DNA from: Crambe crambe
Taxonomy: Eukaryota; Porifera; Demospongiae; Poecilosclerida; Crambeidae
Length of the DNA: 64,000 nt
Direction: 5' to 3'
NCBI GenBank assembly: GCA_963924555.1
Contig: OZ004587.1
Span: 2,542,001 to 2,606,000 of the forward strand
In this document: positions 14,408 through 26,690 of the stretch, piece after piece
How positions within the stretch are numbered: position 1 is the stretch's first letter
How the letters are laid out: the number at the start of each line of letters is the position of its first letter
Made by a program: the position numbers and the translations under genes
Notes under the pieces: model-generated
What the model saw: only the letters and a program-made list of their open reading frames with translations
Told to the model about the DNA's origin: nothing
Database searches by the model: none

Positions 14408-15434
14408 TACAGTAGTTTATGATCATTATCTAGAGTAGCTGAGTATAGAGGGGTTTTTGTGCACTTTCTGATAAAAGCATGAAATTTGGTACATAGTTTT
14501 TACATATCATAAAGGTCATTTTCAGATAGGGAGCCATCTTGAATTTGACCTCTGGTGACCTCTAGACGTTGATTAACTTTGGAAACCACAACCTCCTATT
14601 TTAATATCATTTATAATTGGATTAACCATCAAGTGTTAGGTATCAGAACAAAGCTGACACTTTAAGGAGTAATATGGGACTGGAATCATGCCCATATCTC
14701 ATTCCATTCCAAAGTTATGATAATTTTAATTGTGACTGTATAAATTAAAGGATAAACTGTGTCAGTTCATTAGCTACTGGCAATCTCCACAAAAGGAGCA
14801 GAGAGTGGTACACAAGGGCAGCCTTCACACACTTGCACCATCTAGTACAGCCTTTCTGGTATCCACAATGGATCAATTCATAGCATGCCTATAATGCTTC
14901 TGAAAGAATGGTCCACAGTGGTTCCTTGAGCAATTAGAGCCTTTTCCAGTAGTTAGACTGATAAGCAGCTCATTTTATGTGCATTAGGCTCCTAGATTTT
15001 GTGCAAAATGCAATACCATGGAGATGCATGGGCATCACTGTCACTTTTGTGGTGATTATATATTTGGTCTCATCCCCCAGGTGCAAATGCAAGCTTAGCC
15101 AACAGAGCAGTGTCTTCCAGTTCCATTGCACATCTCCAAACCTTCTCATCAATATTGTAGGTAGAAGCATTGTGAAGACCTGCAGATCCTTACAGAGGAA
15201 ACATTTGGCCTCCTTGAGGTCAACTGTTAATTTATTGAAAGTGTTTGCACAGGTGCTGGTGTACCAACTTTTTCTTCAGATTTTTTCTGCAGTCGTTCCA
15301 ATTTCGTTTGGTTGAACTTCAATTAACCGATTTATGCTAGCCAGCATGATGTCTCATCAATGTTGCCTCTATGCCATACCAGAGCTGGATCCAGCTCATT
15401 TGTAATGGTGTGGCCATGCATACAGCTACCATCT

Positions 15435-15474
<40 letters not shown>

Positions 15475-16452
15475 AGCCCTCCAGTAAAATTTAATGTTAT
15501 TGATTCGATTTCAATCTGGTATGATCTAGGCAATGCCATGTACTAACTTATAAGTCATTATTATTATCAAAACAAAACAAACAAAAAAAACTCTGAATGG
15601 TGGTACGGCCATGGCCGTACCAGCCGTAGCAGTGCCTCCGGCCATGCATCCCCATCATCAAGTTGTTCAATGTCAATGTTCATTGGCATGTATCCAAGAC
15701 TTAGATACATACCAATGAACATTGATACATGCCAATGAACATTGACATTGAACAACTGTCGCTAAAGATTTGTAGCCACTACCAATTGGTGCCTTGTTAT
15801 TGTAAATCTCTTTGATAAAGTACTCCCAATCAATGATGGCAGCTAATTTAGGTCGTTTTAATGTAGATACAGTAGCATTTACAAGCATGTGACATTTTGC
15901 CATTAACACGAAGCTGACTAGCTAATTCACCTATAGCTACATGCAATAAAGTGTGGTAGTTAGCAAATACCTAACTTACTTGACTTGGTAGCAGATCAGA
16001 GCACAGTAATCAGAGTGACCATAATTCCTTGAATGTGCTTGCAACTTTTGCTTTTGTAGCTACTTGGTAATGTAAACACATAACACTTATTATTAAGTAA
16101 CATGCCATCAAACATAGTGGGGTAATTGATAATTAGGGGTGCATTCATGCAAAATAAGATTAAAATTATCATAACTTTGGAGTGGAATGAGATATGGGTG
16201 TGATTCTGATCTCATTTTACTCCTCAAAGTGTCAGCTTCGTTCTGATACCCAACATTTAATAGTCAATCCAAGTATAAATGGTTCTAAAATAGGAGGTCG
16301 TGGTTTCCGAAGTTAATTGATGACTAGAGGTCACCAGGGGTTAATTTCAAGAGGGCTCCCTATCTGAAAATTACCTTTATGATGTGTAATGACTATGTAC
16401 CAAAATTCATGCTTTTATCAAAAAGTGCACAAAAAATTGCTAAACCGCTGTA
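14408..16452. mobile_element. DNA transposon with about 330-base terminal inverted repeats
   Basis: The ends at 14408-14745 and 16135-16452 are inverted copies at roughly 80-85 percent identity by eye, with tips reading tacagyrgttta. Inside are a 39-base G run and short frames. One minus-strand frame (about 15673-15909) has a protein-like stretch (IDWEYFIKEIYNNKAPIGSG) that could be a remnant of a transposase. No known catalytic motif is recognised, so the superfamily is open. Confidence 0.75.
15435..15473 (+). repeat. Poly-G run of 39
   Basis: An uninterrupted G tract inside the transposon at 14408-16452. The bases after it (gaagccctccagtaaaattt) resemble those after the poly-G run at 39375-39412, so both may be ends of one element family. 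Confidence 0.95.
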
Positions 16453-17118
16453 CTAATAATATTTTCAAATAATTAGATATCAAATACATGCACATGCGTA
16501 TTATAGAAGAAATGGCTTAGTCGAGTACTGTGCTCCATAGTGTTTCCTTTTACATACGTAGACTTCTTCGAGGATTGAAGAGTACAAAAGATCGTATCAT
16601 AGCTGCAGCTAAAGTGGCTCGCAAGGTATGACAGCAACTTAGCTGCTTATCATATTTCTGAAACAGTAAGTTGTAACCCTTGTCTTGAAATTTCTTCTGC
16701 ACTCTCTAGTAGGCTCTAGTAGGGAGGCTTGACTCAGAATCTTCAGTTTTGTATTAGCATCATCCATGACATCTCTACATTAATAGCCCTATATAATGAG
16801 CAACCCAGTGAGCATGAAATCCATGAAATCGTAAACCAGCTAGGTAGCTAGCTCCTAATTGCTTGGGTGGTAGCTACCAATTTACCAATTGCAGTGAAAA
16901 ACTTTTCAGCATACTTGCCATGCATCACAAAAGATTGAATGGGAAGGGCTTCAATCTAGAGCTAGAGAGGCATACTGGCAGCATAAGAACCAGTGGGGTT
17001 AGCCTGTACACTAATTTCAGAACTAAGGCAGGCCATTCAGTTTGTTTCGAAACTTAATATCATCTGTATAGAGCTTTAGTTAGTGTGTCTAGTGCTTTAT
17101 TTTTCATGCAGCACTCAC

Positions 17119-17155
17119 CAGATCCATCTTCCTTTTTTTGGATAAGACTGTTTTC
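17119..17155 (-). CDS. Receptor C: short basic juxtamembrane exon
   Basis: A 37-base minus-strand exon between an acceptor (attatag) and a strong donor (gtgagt). Joined in phase to the membrane exon at 20357 it gives KTVLSKKRKMDL right after the hydrophobic segment. This is a classic basic stop-transfer stretch and supports that the exon is real. It enters with one base completing the Trp codon of the membrane exon and leaves in phase 0. The next minus-strand exon found is the NHL exon at 13716, which also begins in phase 0. Confidence 0.65.
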
Positions 17156-20100
17156 CTATAATACATACCAAAAATGAAATAAAAAGCATAGCTAATGATT
17201 ATAGCTCTGTGTGTGCATACATAATAATCCTTAGACAACCAGCAAGTTGCAATTTTCATTACATAACTGGTAACCAGAAAAGTTTCCAATTAAGTCACCA
17301 ATGATTCTTGCTGAATTTAAGGAAGTAGTGTAAGCCGCCAATTATCAACCATACTTTGTACCTCGCACCATATCTCCCTCACCGATGGTCGTCAAAGTCT
17401 CAAGCAACAACCATAGGAAAGATAATTTCATCTTCTATAAAGTCATATAAATTATTTTTCTCACAATATTGGATAGAATTTTTGCTATGCTGAATCTACT
17501 ATGTCAAGTATGAAATCATTTATCGACCACCGACACCAATTTTCGATGACCCGTTGAAAATCATAATATCAATCATCGTCCGTTCCATTCTTTCTTTCAG
17601 TTTTGCTCCACTACATGTTAGGGCCCTTAAAAAGATACTTCTATACTATTTTATGCTATAAAATACATCATCATAACAAATGTTATAAAAAATGAACGAA
17701 GCATTTCTACCATAAACTGCTTCACGATTAACGGTGGAATGGAACTTCTGCAGAAGCTTGTTGGATTCTGGTGATACTTTTCGGAGACAGTCTTCATTGG
17801 TCTGTGTTTCATATTCCTACAGAATCCAGTCATAATCTATCCATACATCCTCACTAAACAAACATCAAATTCGACTTTAAGTCTATAGCTTTCGTACCTT
17901 TTAAGCGATCTTCCGGAGCCATGGCGATAGGTAACGTGAGCTAGTAACTTACTTTCATACTGCAGTTGATAAATACGTGCCGTTGGAGTCCTGTTTTCTC
18001 TCTAGAGCTTGTAAGTTTTTCCCATATATTTTTCAATGCAACCATTTTCTTAAACTCCTTTTACGTTTGCTTACTACCGTAGACTTTCCGTATACTAAGT
18101 AGTCGATAATTGGTGCTGCCACGGTCGATAATATGTGCTGGTCGATAATCGGCGGCTTACGCTATAAAATGAAAGTGCTAATAAGAACATAACCCCCACT
18201 TTTTTCACTTCCCTATCATTGCGAGCAAAGTAAGCCACTAGGGGGTCGAATGAGGGGGTCCAGTGGGATACAGTGACGTCATCAATTAAAGCTTCGCTTG
18301 CCATAATGCGTTACATTTCCCTAGTATTAAGAACTTATTCACTTTTAACTTCTGAAACGAGGACAGCCTACCTTATAGTCTTGGCATGATTCCAGCTGTT
18401 GGATTCTCTGTGCATAAAGCTTTCATGGCTGACTAGCTAATTCTAGCGCTTTATTTGAATATTCTAAGCTCTAAAACTTGTTTAAGAATTGACTTGTACA
18501 GAAAAATATTTTGGTAAAAATGACATAGCTCACTAAAACTAATGTATGTGAAAATTATTTTGGCTGAGTGCCAGAGTGGATCACCTACAGTCTCATCATA
18601 AAAAAGTTCCCGTTGCGTTGCCATACAATGTCGGTAGAACGCTCAAGTGTTGTGAAAAAACCGTGTGCGAACGCTTTATAAACGCAAAACAGGCGTTATA
18701 GCGCTTTGCGTTGAACGGCCAAATTAAACGTACGTAGTTGAGTTCAAAATTACTATGGTATGAAAGCACGCAGCAATTCCAGAAAAAACATTCATCAGCA
18801 GATCGACAGCAAGATGACCTGCAGGCAGTCTCCGAGGAAGGCCTTGAGCTCTACGTAGCTAATAATACACAAATATCGAATCGTGCATGCTAGTGGTGGT
18901 ACAATTTCTTATGCCTTCATCGTGTCTGTAAAATTTCAAATCTGACAATAGAACATCATCATAAATATATGTAGGTGGTATTATACTATAGCTAGCTGTA
19001 AGTAGAACTAGCTAGCTAGCTAGCTCTAGTGCCAACATAAGCTAGTCAGTTTAGAAAAATAGCTAGTCAGCCTAGAATGATTTAGCTATGTATAGTTCTC
19101 TAGGCTGGCTCACGAGACTAGCTAGTCTACATTAATTTTAAGCTTTAGCTACGTACGGTTACGTTTTGTAACAATAGCTATGCTTCTTATAATTTCTTCG
19201 TGAACGTTGAACGATGGGCACAGGCGTGCATGAGCCGAAATGAATCTGATCTGGAAGAACAAATACTGATGGAGCGCCTATACAGTTTTTTGTACAATTT
19301 TTTTATCAGTGTTATGCATGTACCTAATATACTTGATAATAACCAGACTGATGCCTTGGGTTTTAAACTTTACACTCTGAGCATCGACCAATATCAAGAG
19401 AGCTAGTCTCACAAGCGGAGGCCCACGAAACTCTAAATGAGTCAGTTGTGAGGTCAAGGTCCAAAAATCAGGGGCGGGGCATATTTCTATATAAAAATGT
19501 CTGCCACGTAGGTTGAAAGCTAGCAATTTGGAAAATAGATGTGCTATTTTTTAATATATTGAGTTAAAGGTAAAGGATTATAGCACAGTCAATTTCGAGC
19601 AGTGTGGTATAAGAATTATAATATTTGAATGAACCATTTCTGAAATAAGTTGTTTGATGAATGAGCAGATGAAAACAGCGATTTTAGAAGTTGCTGTAAA
19701 ATGATAACGCTTTGTCTTTTGCTCTTTTAGTATAATCACTCAATCATACCATTCTGAGAATTAAGAGAGAAAATTCACTTGCATAGCTAGCTAGCTCCAA
19801 TCAAACCCTAGGTGAGCAGAGATGCACTTCATTCACTACAAGAATAAAGGGGGTGGGGCATGTTTCTATACAGTGCACTGCAAAAATGTCTGCCACGTTA
19901 TAAGAAAAATAGCATGCTATTTTTAATGTCAAGTTGAATGTAAGGATTATAGTCCAGTCTATTTTGAGTACGTGCTATAAAAATTATAGCACCTTTTCAG
20001 TGATACTTTTCAATGATACTGCTTTTTCTGAGCGCAAAAAATTTCTTCTAAATAAAAAGTAAAGTAGGGATAGCCATAAAATTCAGCTGCATTCCTATCA

Positions 20101-20356
20101 CTCCTAGCCCTCCTGATTTCAATAACCACGTCTCCCAACTTAAATCCCTACTCTTCACTCCCCCTTCAGCAATACGTGAGTCTTACCCGTACCCATCACC
20201 AAACTCAAGAATCACAGCAATACAATACTAATATTCTTACTTCTCTCCTAAGGAGGCCTAGGAGTAAAGTAGGAATAGTAGTTGTGTACGAGTTTTGTAC
20301 ATGATATCCTGTTTCACATCATATTGGAAAGGTAAAGTGTATAATGAGGGGCTTAC
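17156..20356. other. Intron of receptor C with dispersed repeats
   Basis: About 3.2 kb without a supported exon on either strand. From about 19180 to 20010 it holds copies of a repeat family (with tgtctgccacgt) that recurs at 21600-22400 and 26220-26680. A degraded inverted repeat with gtagggat lies at about 20040-20290. The minus-strand open frame at 18095-18304 has no recognisable domain. Confidence 0.55.
19180..20010. repeat. Dispersed repeat family, copies 1 and 2
   Basis: Two partial copies (19180-19720 and 19840-20010) of a sequence also present at 21600-22400 and 26220-26690. Shared words include aaaaatgtctgccacgt, aaggattatagc and accatttctgaaataagttg. No coding capacity is seen, so it is probably a non-autonomous element. 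Confidence 0.7.
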
Positions 20357-20432
20357 CATAATATTATGATAACAATGATACTGATAACTACTATCACTGC
20401 AAAAATAGGACCAATGATGAGACCAGCATTCA
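20357..20432 (-). CDS. Receptor C: transmembrane exon
   Basis: A 76-base minus-strand exon between an acceptor (ttataatgcag) and a donor (gtaagc). In the phase left by the FN3 exon it reads VNAGLIIGPIFAVIVVISII and continues VIIILW, an uninterrupted hydrophobic helix. It enters in phase 1 and leaves in phase 2, matching the following basic exon at 17155. It is too short to appear as a long open frame but fits on both sides. Confidence 0.78.
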
Positions 20433-20437
20433 CTGCA

Positions 20438-20438
20438 T

Positions 20439-20476
<38 letters not shown>
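20438..20476 (+). repeat. (TAA)n microsatellite
   Basis: About twelve TAA/ATA units. It lies just upstream (minus strand) of the splice acceptor of the receptor C transmembrane exon. Confidence 0.9.
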
Positions 20477-20477
<1 letters not shown>

Positions 20478-20630
20478 CCAGATAGAAAAATAGTTATATT
20501 CTAGCTATCAAATTCAACACTGGCTAAATTTCTTTCAGGTCACCCAGCATGCCTAAGCAGACACAATACTTATGTGGTTTTGTAGCTATTGTGAACAAGA
20601 CAACTAAAATAACTTAGCAACACAATTTAC

Positions 20631-20981
20631 CATTTCTCGTAGTCATAAAATTTTCATGAATGACCATTATTTTGAAGAAATGAGTGACACTGCTAGTTGT
20701 TCCTGCTGAGTTGCTGGCTATTATACGATAGTAGTATGTAGTGTCTGCCATGAGATCACTTAATTCCACGCTAAGGAGGAAGTTGACACGGGTGATATTT
20801 GGACCACTGCAGCTTTGGGAACTGCTCATATTCATGGTGGACTCAGATAGTCCATACTGCACCACATAACACTCGGGATCATAAGTTATAGAGGACACAA
20901 GCCACTGCACTGTGGAACTATTATGGAATAAAGATTCTCTAGATATCCTCACATTCATGGGCATAGCTGGATTAGAGGCAC
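20631..20981 (-). CDS. Receptor C: fibronectin type III exon
   Basis: A phase 1-1 minus-strand exon with acceptor ctctctag and donor gtaaat. The start (GASNPAMPMNVRIS) matches gene B's FN3 exon (GPSNPAVPIEL). The body shows FN3 hallmarks: the tryptophan strand (TVQWLVSSITYDPECYVVQY) and the YYYRIIASNSAGTTSS end. It is longer than B's exon by a C-terminal extension (HENFMTTRNG). It is membrane-proximal and extracellular, possibly acting as a spacer or contact surface. Confidence 0.87.
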
Positions 20982-21296
20982 CTAGAGAGTATAAAAAGGT
21001 TAGCTGAAATTATGCCACTCCAAGTTTGAGATATGTAGAGCAAAGGAACAGGGTGTTTGCTAATTATTATACTCAGAGAGAAATAATAATGTACAGAGCA
21101 GAAAATACCATGAAATTTTCGATGTTACTTTATTTTTATGATCATGTTCAACAATAAATGAAAATTAACTACCTTGTACAAATAGTGTAACTTTAACAAT
21201 GAACATGAATTAATCTGACATAATCTAATGAAAATTTCCCAATTTAAAGGTAAAATGAAATTCAACTATGTTTGCCAACTATAATTATTACTAAAT

Positions 21297-21542
21297 AAAA
21301 AAGTGAAGTAGGGATGGCTGTGTGCGGTTCAAAAAAGTTCAGCAACAAGAGAGTGAACTTCAGTCAAGTACAACTACCCATCACCAACTACGAGCCAACT
21401 ATTCCTACTTCACTCCCATGATGGAGTGAAGTAGGAATAGTTACCTCGTAGTTGGTGATGGGTAGTTGTACTTGACTGAAGTTCACTCTCTTGTTCCTGA
21501 ACTTTTTTGAACCGCACACAGCCATCCCTACTTCACTTTTTT
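21297..21542. mobile_element. Near-perfect 246-base foldback element
   Basis: The sequence is an almost exact palindrome centred near 21419. Each arm of about 118 bases starts aaaaaagtgaagtagggatg and runs to about ctattcctacttcactcc. It has no coding capacity and lies in the intron of receptor C. Relatives of its ends (gtagggat plus the agttcactctctt words) occur at 20050 and 26100. Confidence 0.9.
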
Positions 21543-21599
21543 AATTAGAATAAATATTTTTTCCTTTACTTATTCATTATCTTTTTTGATGTAATGCTC

Positions 21600-22132
21600 T
21601 ATTATTTTATTATAGGCAACTGGATGTAAGTTCACGTATTAGCTATGTAGTTCATTGGAGATTTCATCATAATACCGAAAATTAATGAATCTGCTCTGGA
21701 AGAACTAATGCTTGTATCTATACAGTTTTTGCCATTGAAACAATTTTGTATATAATTTTTAAGGCCTTTACTGATATGTACCTGATATACTGTTGCATCA
21801 AGGGTTGATTCATAACCAGACTAGTGCCTAGGGTTTACGCTCTGAGCATCGAGAGATCAACATCAAGAGAGATGGAGAGAGCTAATGATAGATTCACTAG
21901 TCACTTACGAGGTCAAGGTCCGAGAATCACGTGTATGAAAGTCCGAGAATCATGTGTATGGGCAGGGCACAAAAATGTCTGCCTCGTTGTAGGCTGAAAG
22001 CTAACAAGTTAGAAAATGACATGCTATTTTTGAACATGTCGATTTAAAGGTAAAGGATTATAGCGCAGTCATTTCTGAGTGGATTGGTATAAGAATTATA
22101 GCATTTGAATGGACCATTTCTGAAATAAGTTG

Positions 22133-22166
<34 letters not shown>

Positions 22167-22400
22167 GACCAGATGAAAACGGCGATTTTTTAATTCGCTG
22201 TGAAATGATACTGCTTTATTCTCTGCTCTTCATACTTGAGTCCTAGCATGTTGAAGGTGTTCTGTCTTGAAGTTAGGAGTTACTGACTGCAGGAGGTAAG
22301 TATTCTGGAGTTATGAAAGAAAATATTAAGTACTACTCCAATGGAGCATCCGTGCCATCCCTACTTAGAGAGTACTATCGTACTCTCTGATGAATGCTAC
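21600..22400. repeat. Dispersed repeat family, copy 3
   Basis: This copy aligns with 19180-19720 and with 26220-26690. It includes a (GAT)n run at about 22135-22163 and ends in ccatccctacttagagagta with a short hairpin tip. Confidence 0.7.
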
Positions 22401-22785
22401 TAGTAAGTATTCAATTTTATTTCTATTCATCATTGACCTTTCTCTAGCCATCAATTAGCTATAATATCATAAATCATTCTACCCTGTACTTTAATCATGA
22501 AAAATAAAACAACTCTTTTTGTAACATCTACAGATCAGTGGGTACAAGAATTTGTTATAGGCAGAGTCAATAATATAACAGATGAGCTAAGATTCAAATC
22601 TATAGTCTTCTTTGCCTTTATCCAAAAATCAATGCAATTTAAACTTTGGAGAGTATCATTATAATAACATCATTGAGGCTGAAGATGAAGCGTTCTAATT
22701 GCTACTGGTTGGATGATGAAAGTAATAGATACACACACACACACACTCAACTAAACACTATAGTTAGCAATAAACATGAATTTAC

Positions 22786-23124
22786 CAATGATATTTTGAG
22801 TCCATGAGGAATTACTAGTGACAATATCAGGGGCTGGGGAGACATCCAGAGTCACTGTGCAGGTGTACGTGTGGTTTCCTGCTTCAGTGGCATTGATGGA
22901 AAGTACACTACTTTCACTGGTACTTGACTGACTGCCAGTAAAGATATTGGATGAGGATCCTCCTATAGTACGCTTCCAGCTAAAAACCCTGTGAAGATCT
23001 AGTGGAGTGTCCAAAACGGTTATGACCACAGAGCAGTTGAAGGAGAAACTGTTATAAGGAGCAATGTCCAGGTAACGATCAGCCAAAGGATACACAGGAT
23101 CCAAAGAAATGTCAATACTTGGTC
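22786..23124 (-). CDS. Receptor C: second Ig exon (counterpart of Ig 3 in A and B)
   Basis: A phase 1-1 minus-strand exon with acceptor atatag and donor gtaaat. It matches Ig 3 of genes A and B closely: LDIAPYNSFSFNCSVVIT, a conserved FSWKRTIGGSSSN segment, and the late motif EAGNHTYTCTVTLDVSPAPD with the second Ig cysteine. Several N-x-S/T sites are present. Confidence 0.9.
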
Positions 23125-24098
23125 CTATATAGATTCAGAAAAGTTAGTATGATCGTGATACATCAATACACTACACTATAGGTTCCACTCCCACCAATCT
23201 ACTAAATTGTGATACACTCTATGAAGACCAGGAATGTTACTCAATGATCAATTTCTGGATATGCGCGTATAAAGGGGAAAATTTTTTTTATCCACTTCTT
23301 TTTTTCCCCTCCCCAGTATCTTTGGTCCTTTGACTGCCTCAATACCAAATTTGAGGAGGAGGGAAGGCTTTGAAGTGGGCAAGCGCTCAAGTTGAAGTAA
23401 CCCACCCAAACCGGCATTATTATTTTGACCTACATGCCCAAAGATTAATATTGAATTACGGAGGGCATGCATACGTAGTGCGCAGAAAAAAGGGAAATTC
23501 CCCAGAAATTATAGTGATATTTTTGTTGAATTTAAACACAGCTACTGAAATATCTAGCTAGCTACAGGTAGGTATAAGTTATGGTAGTAGCCATCCAACT
23601 TCTCAGGCCACATCTGGAGGTGCTGAAAGAGTATTGCCGTCTCCTTCAGCCCCAGGTCCAGCTGACGATGAAATTTTCATTCAAATGGAGCCCTGATCCC
23701 AGCAGTGTATATACTTATCCCATCCCAGACTGTTCCTTTATCACATAAACTGAAATATGATTATGATATTCACTAATATTTTTAACAACTGGGAACATCA
23801 TACATCTATCTACCAGGTTATGATCCAGGATTGGCCCCATGCCTTACACACCCTAGATAACCAAGGCGCTCAAAGATAACAACGTTGTGAAGCAAAACTT
23901 ACATGGCCTTCTTCCTCTCAAACAGCTGGTGCAAAGATTGCATCGCGTTATACAAGTGCACATAACAATTTACGGAGTATTGAGTTACAACAGGAAGTTC
24001 AATGTTTGGACGTGTTTTATTCTGAAATGCTTTGTCAATCTCTCTCACTTTAAGCGCTTATAGCTCAGGGATGGTTTAAGGTATAGCCTCGAGCTTAG

Positions 24099-24222
24099 TA
24101 CACTGTAAAAATGAAAGTGTGTATTGCACGCTAAATTGTCCCAATACACACACCAAAAACAAAAACAGTGTGTGTATTGGGACAAAATGGTGTGCAGTAA
24201 ACACTTTTGTTTTTACAGTGTA
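24099..24222. mobile_element. Short foldback MITE (paired with 47396-47522)
   Basis: A palindromic element of about 124 bases with tips tacactgtaaaaa and tttttacagtgta and inner arms with tgtgtattgggaca. A second copy in the opposite orientation lies at 47396-47522. Confidence 0.85.
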
Positions 24223-25294
24223 TCAATCAATAGCTAATGTAGTGAGCTATTGTATGATAAGGAATTTTTGAGTAACATTCCTGGTTTTCATATCACAATT
24301 AAATAGAGAGGCAGCATGCATTGTTGGACTTAAATTCCTACACCAAGCCTTTGGGAAAACAATCCACTTCTTCATCAGCAATCCTACTCAGTTTAAAAAG
24401 TGAAAATTTACAAACCATCATAACTATTGAACCCAAGAAGAGGACTTTTAGTTCATAATCTCTGGATGAGAGGATTAATTTGATATCCATAACTTAAATT
24501 TCAATTCTTGCTCCATATGGTCCCTTTTCATAGATCTGGTCACTTAAATTAGCTAACCAAGAAGTGCAGTGGTAAATGAATGCAGTTGGAATATATTCGT
24601 CACATAATTGATCAGAACATGATAGCGCTGTCTATGTAGGGATGACCTATGACCCTCCATAGGACTAATATAAAATGAAGTTGGATTTTCGCAGAAAACA
24701 GTAAGTTATAGCTGTTATGACTGCTTACCCTGTCTTTTATGCACATTCTTATCATGCAGGAGAATTTTGGAGGCTGAAAGACTCAACATGGAAGAATTAT
24801 AAAAGCGCACTTTCATGATTTCTTATTCTTCAGGTTCTTGCATGATCTAGAGAAAATTTGGGCCACACTTGGGCATGTTATATAAATTGGTATAACTGGT
24901 ATGTGTAGTTAATTTAAGGAAAAAAAGAAGCTATAGATGTACAGCACTAACCACCTCTTGCAAAAAGAAATCACATAAATGGGCCTGGCATAACAAGTAG
25001 CTATAGACCACTTGCCTTTTGGGGTGTGTCTAAAACGGAGTAAAACAAGAATTCTTGGAAATGAAAGTTATGGGCTCAATTTCAATCTCTAGGCATAATT
25101 ATTAAGAAAGCTCCAGTTAAATGAAGGCTCTGGTTGGTAGTTATAAAGCTTCAAAAAGTTATAATTCCCATAGCTAGTATAAAGTCAATGGAGATAGTAG
25201 CTTTGTAACTACCATACAAAGTGAGTAGCTAATTAGCTTCAAATTTTTAAATAATTATTAATATCAGTGAAAATTGAGCCCACAGTTTTCATTC

Positions 25295-25893
25295 TTAAGG
25301 GTGCAGGCACACTCCGCCCACGCATGGTTGCTAGGGAAAATTAACTTAAAAACTATTCATGATAGAAATTTCTAACTTGCGCCACGTTATTAAGTATCAG
25401 AATAGTACTACATACACAAAAAATGAAGGAGGACCAATCAAAATGACTGATGTTATGACTGATTTCATTCTCAAGGTAAACTGCGTTGCATCTCAATGAC
25501 CACTTGGAATCAATGGCTGATTTTTGATATACAGCTTCTTATACTTATTGCTATAAAAATTACATTTAGTTTTTGTCAATTCACATTCTACTCTTCAATT
25601 TATCCATATAGGATCTTGTGTTCCACACATTCTGTACTAGCTATAAACTAAACCAAAATGTAACTTTTTAGACCTTACCAAGTAGTTGCCATGTGCAAAA
25701 TATTGGCTCATTCCCATGCATAGTTCCTGAGTTGCAATGACTTGTTCATTATTCATGCTAGCATGGATTTTAGATGTGCCAAAGCAGCAGCTGCTATTGT
25801 GTTTACTATCTGTTATTTTAGCGCGGTAGTGTTTGTGGTTAATTAGTGCTTGTACTAGCGCATGCCTTGGTTACTATGTGCCAGCACCCTTAA
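25295..25893. mobile_element. piggyBac-like MITE with TTAA ends
   Basis: Both ends carry TTAA followed by inverted tips (TTAAGGGTGCaGGCAC and its complement at 25879-25893). The inverted similarity runs on for about 30 bases. TTAA target duplication is the mark of the piggyBac superfamily. The 600-base interior has no coding frame, so it would be non-autonomous. Confidence 0.65.
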
Positions 25894-25974
25894 ATTATCC
25901 TATTTTGGACAAGCCCCAAGTGGTGCAAAAAAATTTGTTTAAAAAAATGAAAGAAACAAGTAAGAAAAAAATAT

Positions 25975-26690
25975 TAAGGTGATGTAGGGATGACTATAGT
26001 TAACTGGTCAAAAAAGAGTTGGAACAAGAGCTGAATAAATGAGATTATGCAAGAATGAAGTCGAATCCGGGTGGGGGGGAGGGGCAGAGAGTGAACTTCA
26101 GTCAAGTAGAGTGGGATGGCTGTATGCGGTTCAACAAGAAAGTGAACTTCAGTCAAGTAACCCCTTACCGCTACGAGGTTAATTTTGACCTTTAATCCCT
26201 ACAACTGTTGTGGAGACTTGCGGAGAGACCAACATCAAGAGAGAAAGCTAATGACAGATTCACTAGTCAGTTGTACTTGTGAGGTCAAGGTCCAAGAATC
26301 ACGTGTACAATGCAGGGCATAAAAATGTCTGCCATGTTGTAGGTTGAAAAGGATTATAGCTCAGTCAATTCTGAGTAGTGTGGTAAGAAAATTATAGCAT
26401 TTGAATGAACCATTTCTGAAATAAGTTGTTTGATGATGATGATGATAAACGACCAGATGAAAACAGCGATTTTAGAAGTCACTCTAAAATGATACTGCTT
26501 TGTCTTCTGCTCTTCATACTTAAGTCCTAGCACATTGAAGGTGCTCTGTCTTCAAGTTAGGAGTTGCTGTCTGTAGGAGGGAAGTATTCTGGAGTTATGA
26601 AAGAAAATACTAAGTATTAGTCCAATGGGGCGATCCATGCCATCCCTACTTAGAGAGTACTATTATACTCTCTTATTTTGGACGGGTAAT
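25975..26690. repeat. Dispersed repeat family, copy 4
   Basis: A further copy of the family at 19180 and 21600, again ending in ccatccctacttagagagta with a hairpin tip. The left part starts gatgtagggatgac. It may be one composite non-autonomous element. A truncated end of the same kind lies at about 27135-27220. Confidence 0.65.

Noticed and set aside
16551-16666. Possible small exon on either strand (plus: LLRGLKSTKDRIIAAAKVAR; minus: an open stretch after tttcag)
   Set aside because: Splice-like signals exist on both strands, but no homology is recognised. The minus-strand version leaves in a phase that would break the NHL exon, so it was not placed in receptor C.
18095-18304. Minus-strand frame of 69 residues
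   Set aside because: No domain, no splice support and located in a repeat-filled intron.
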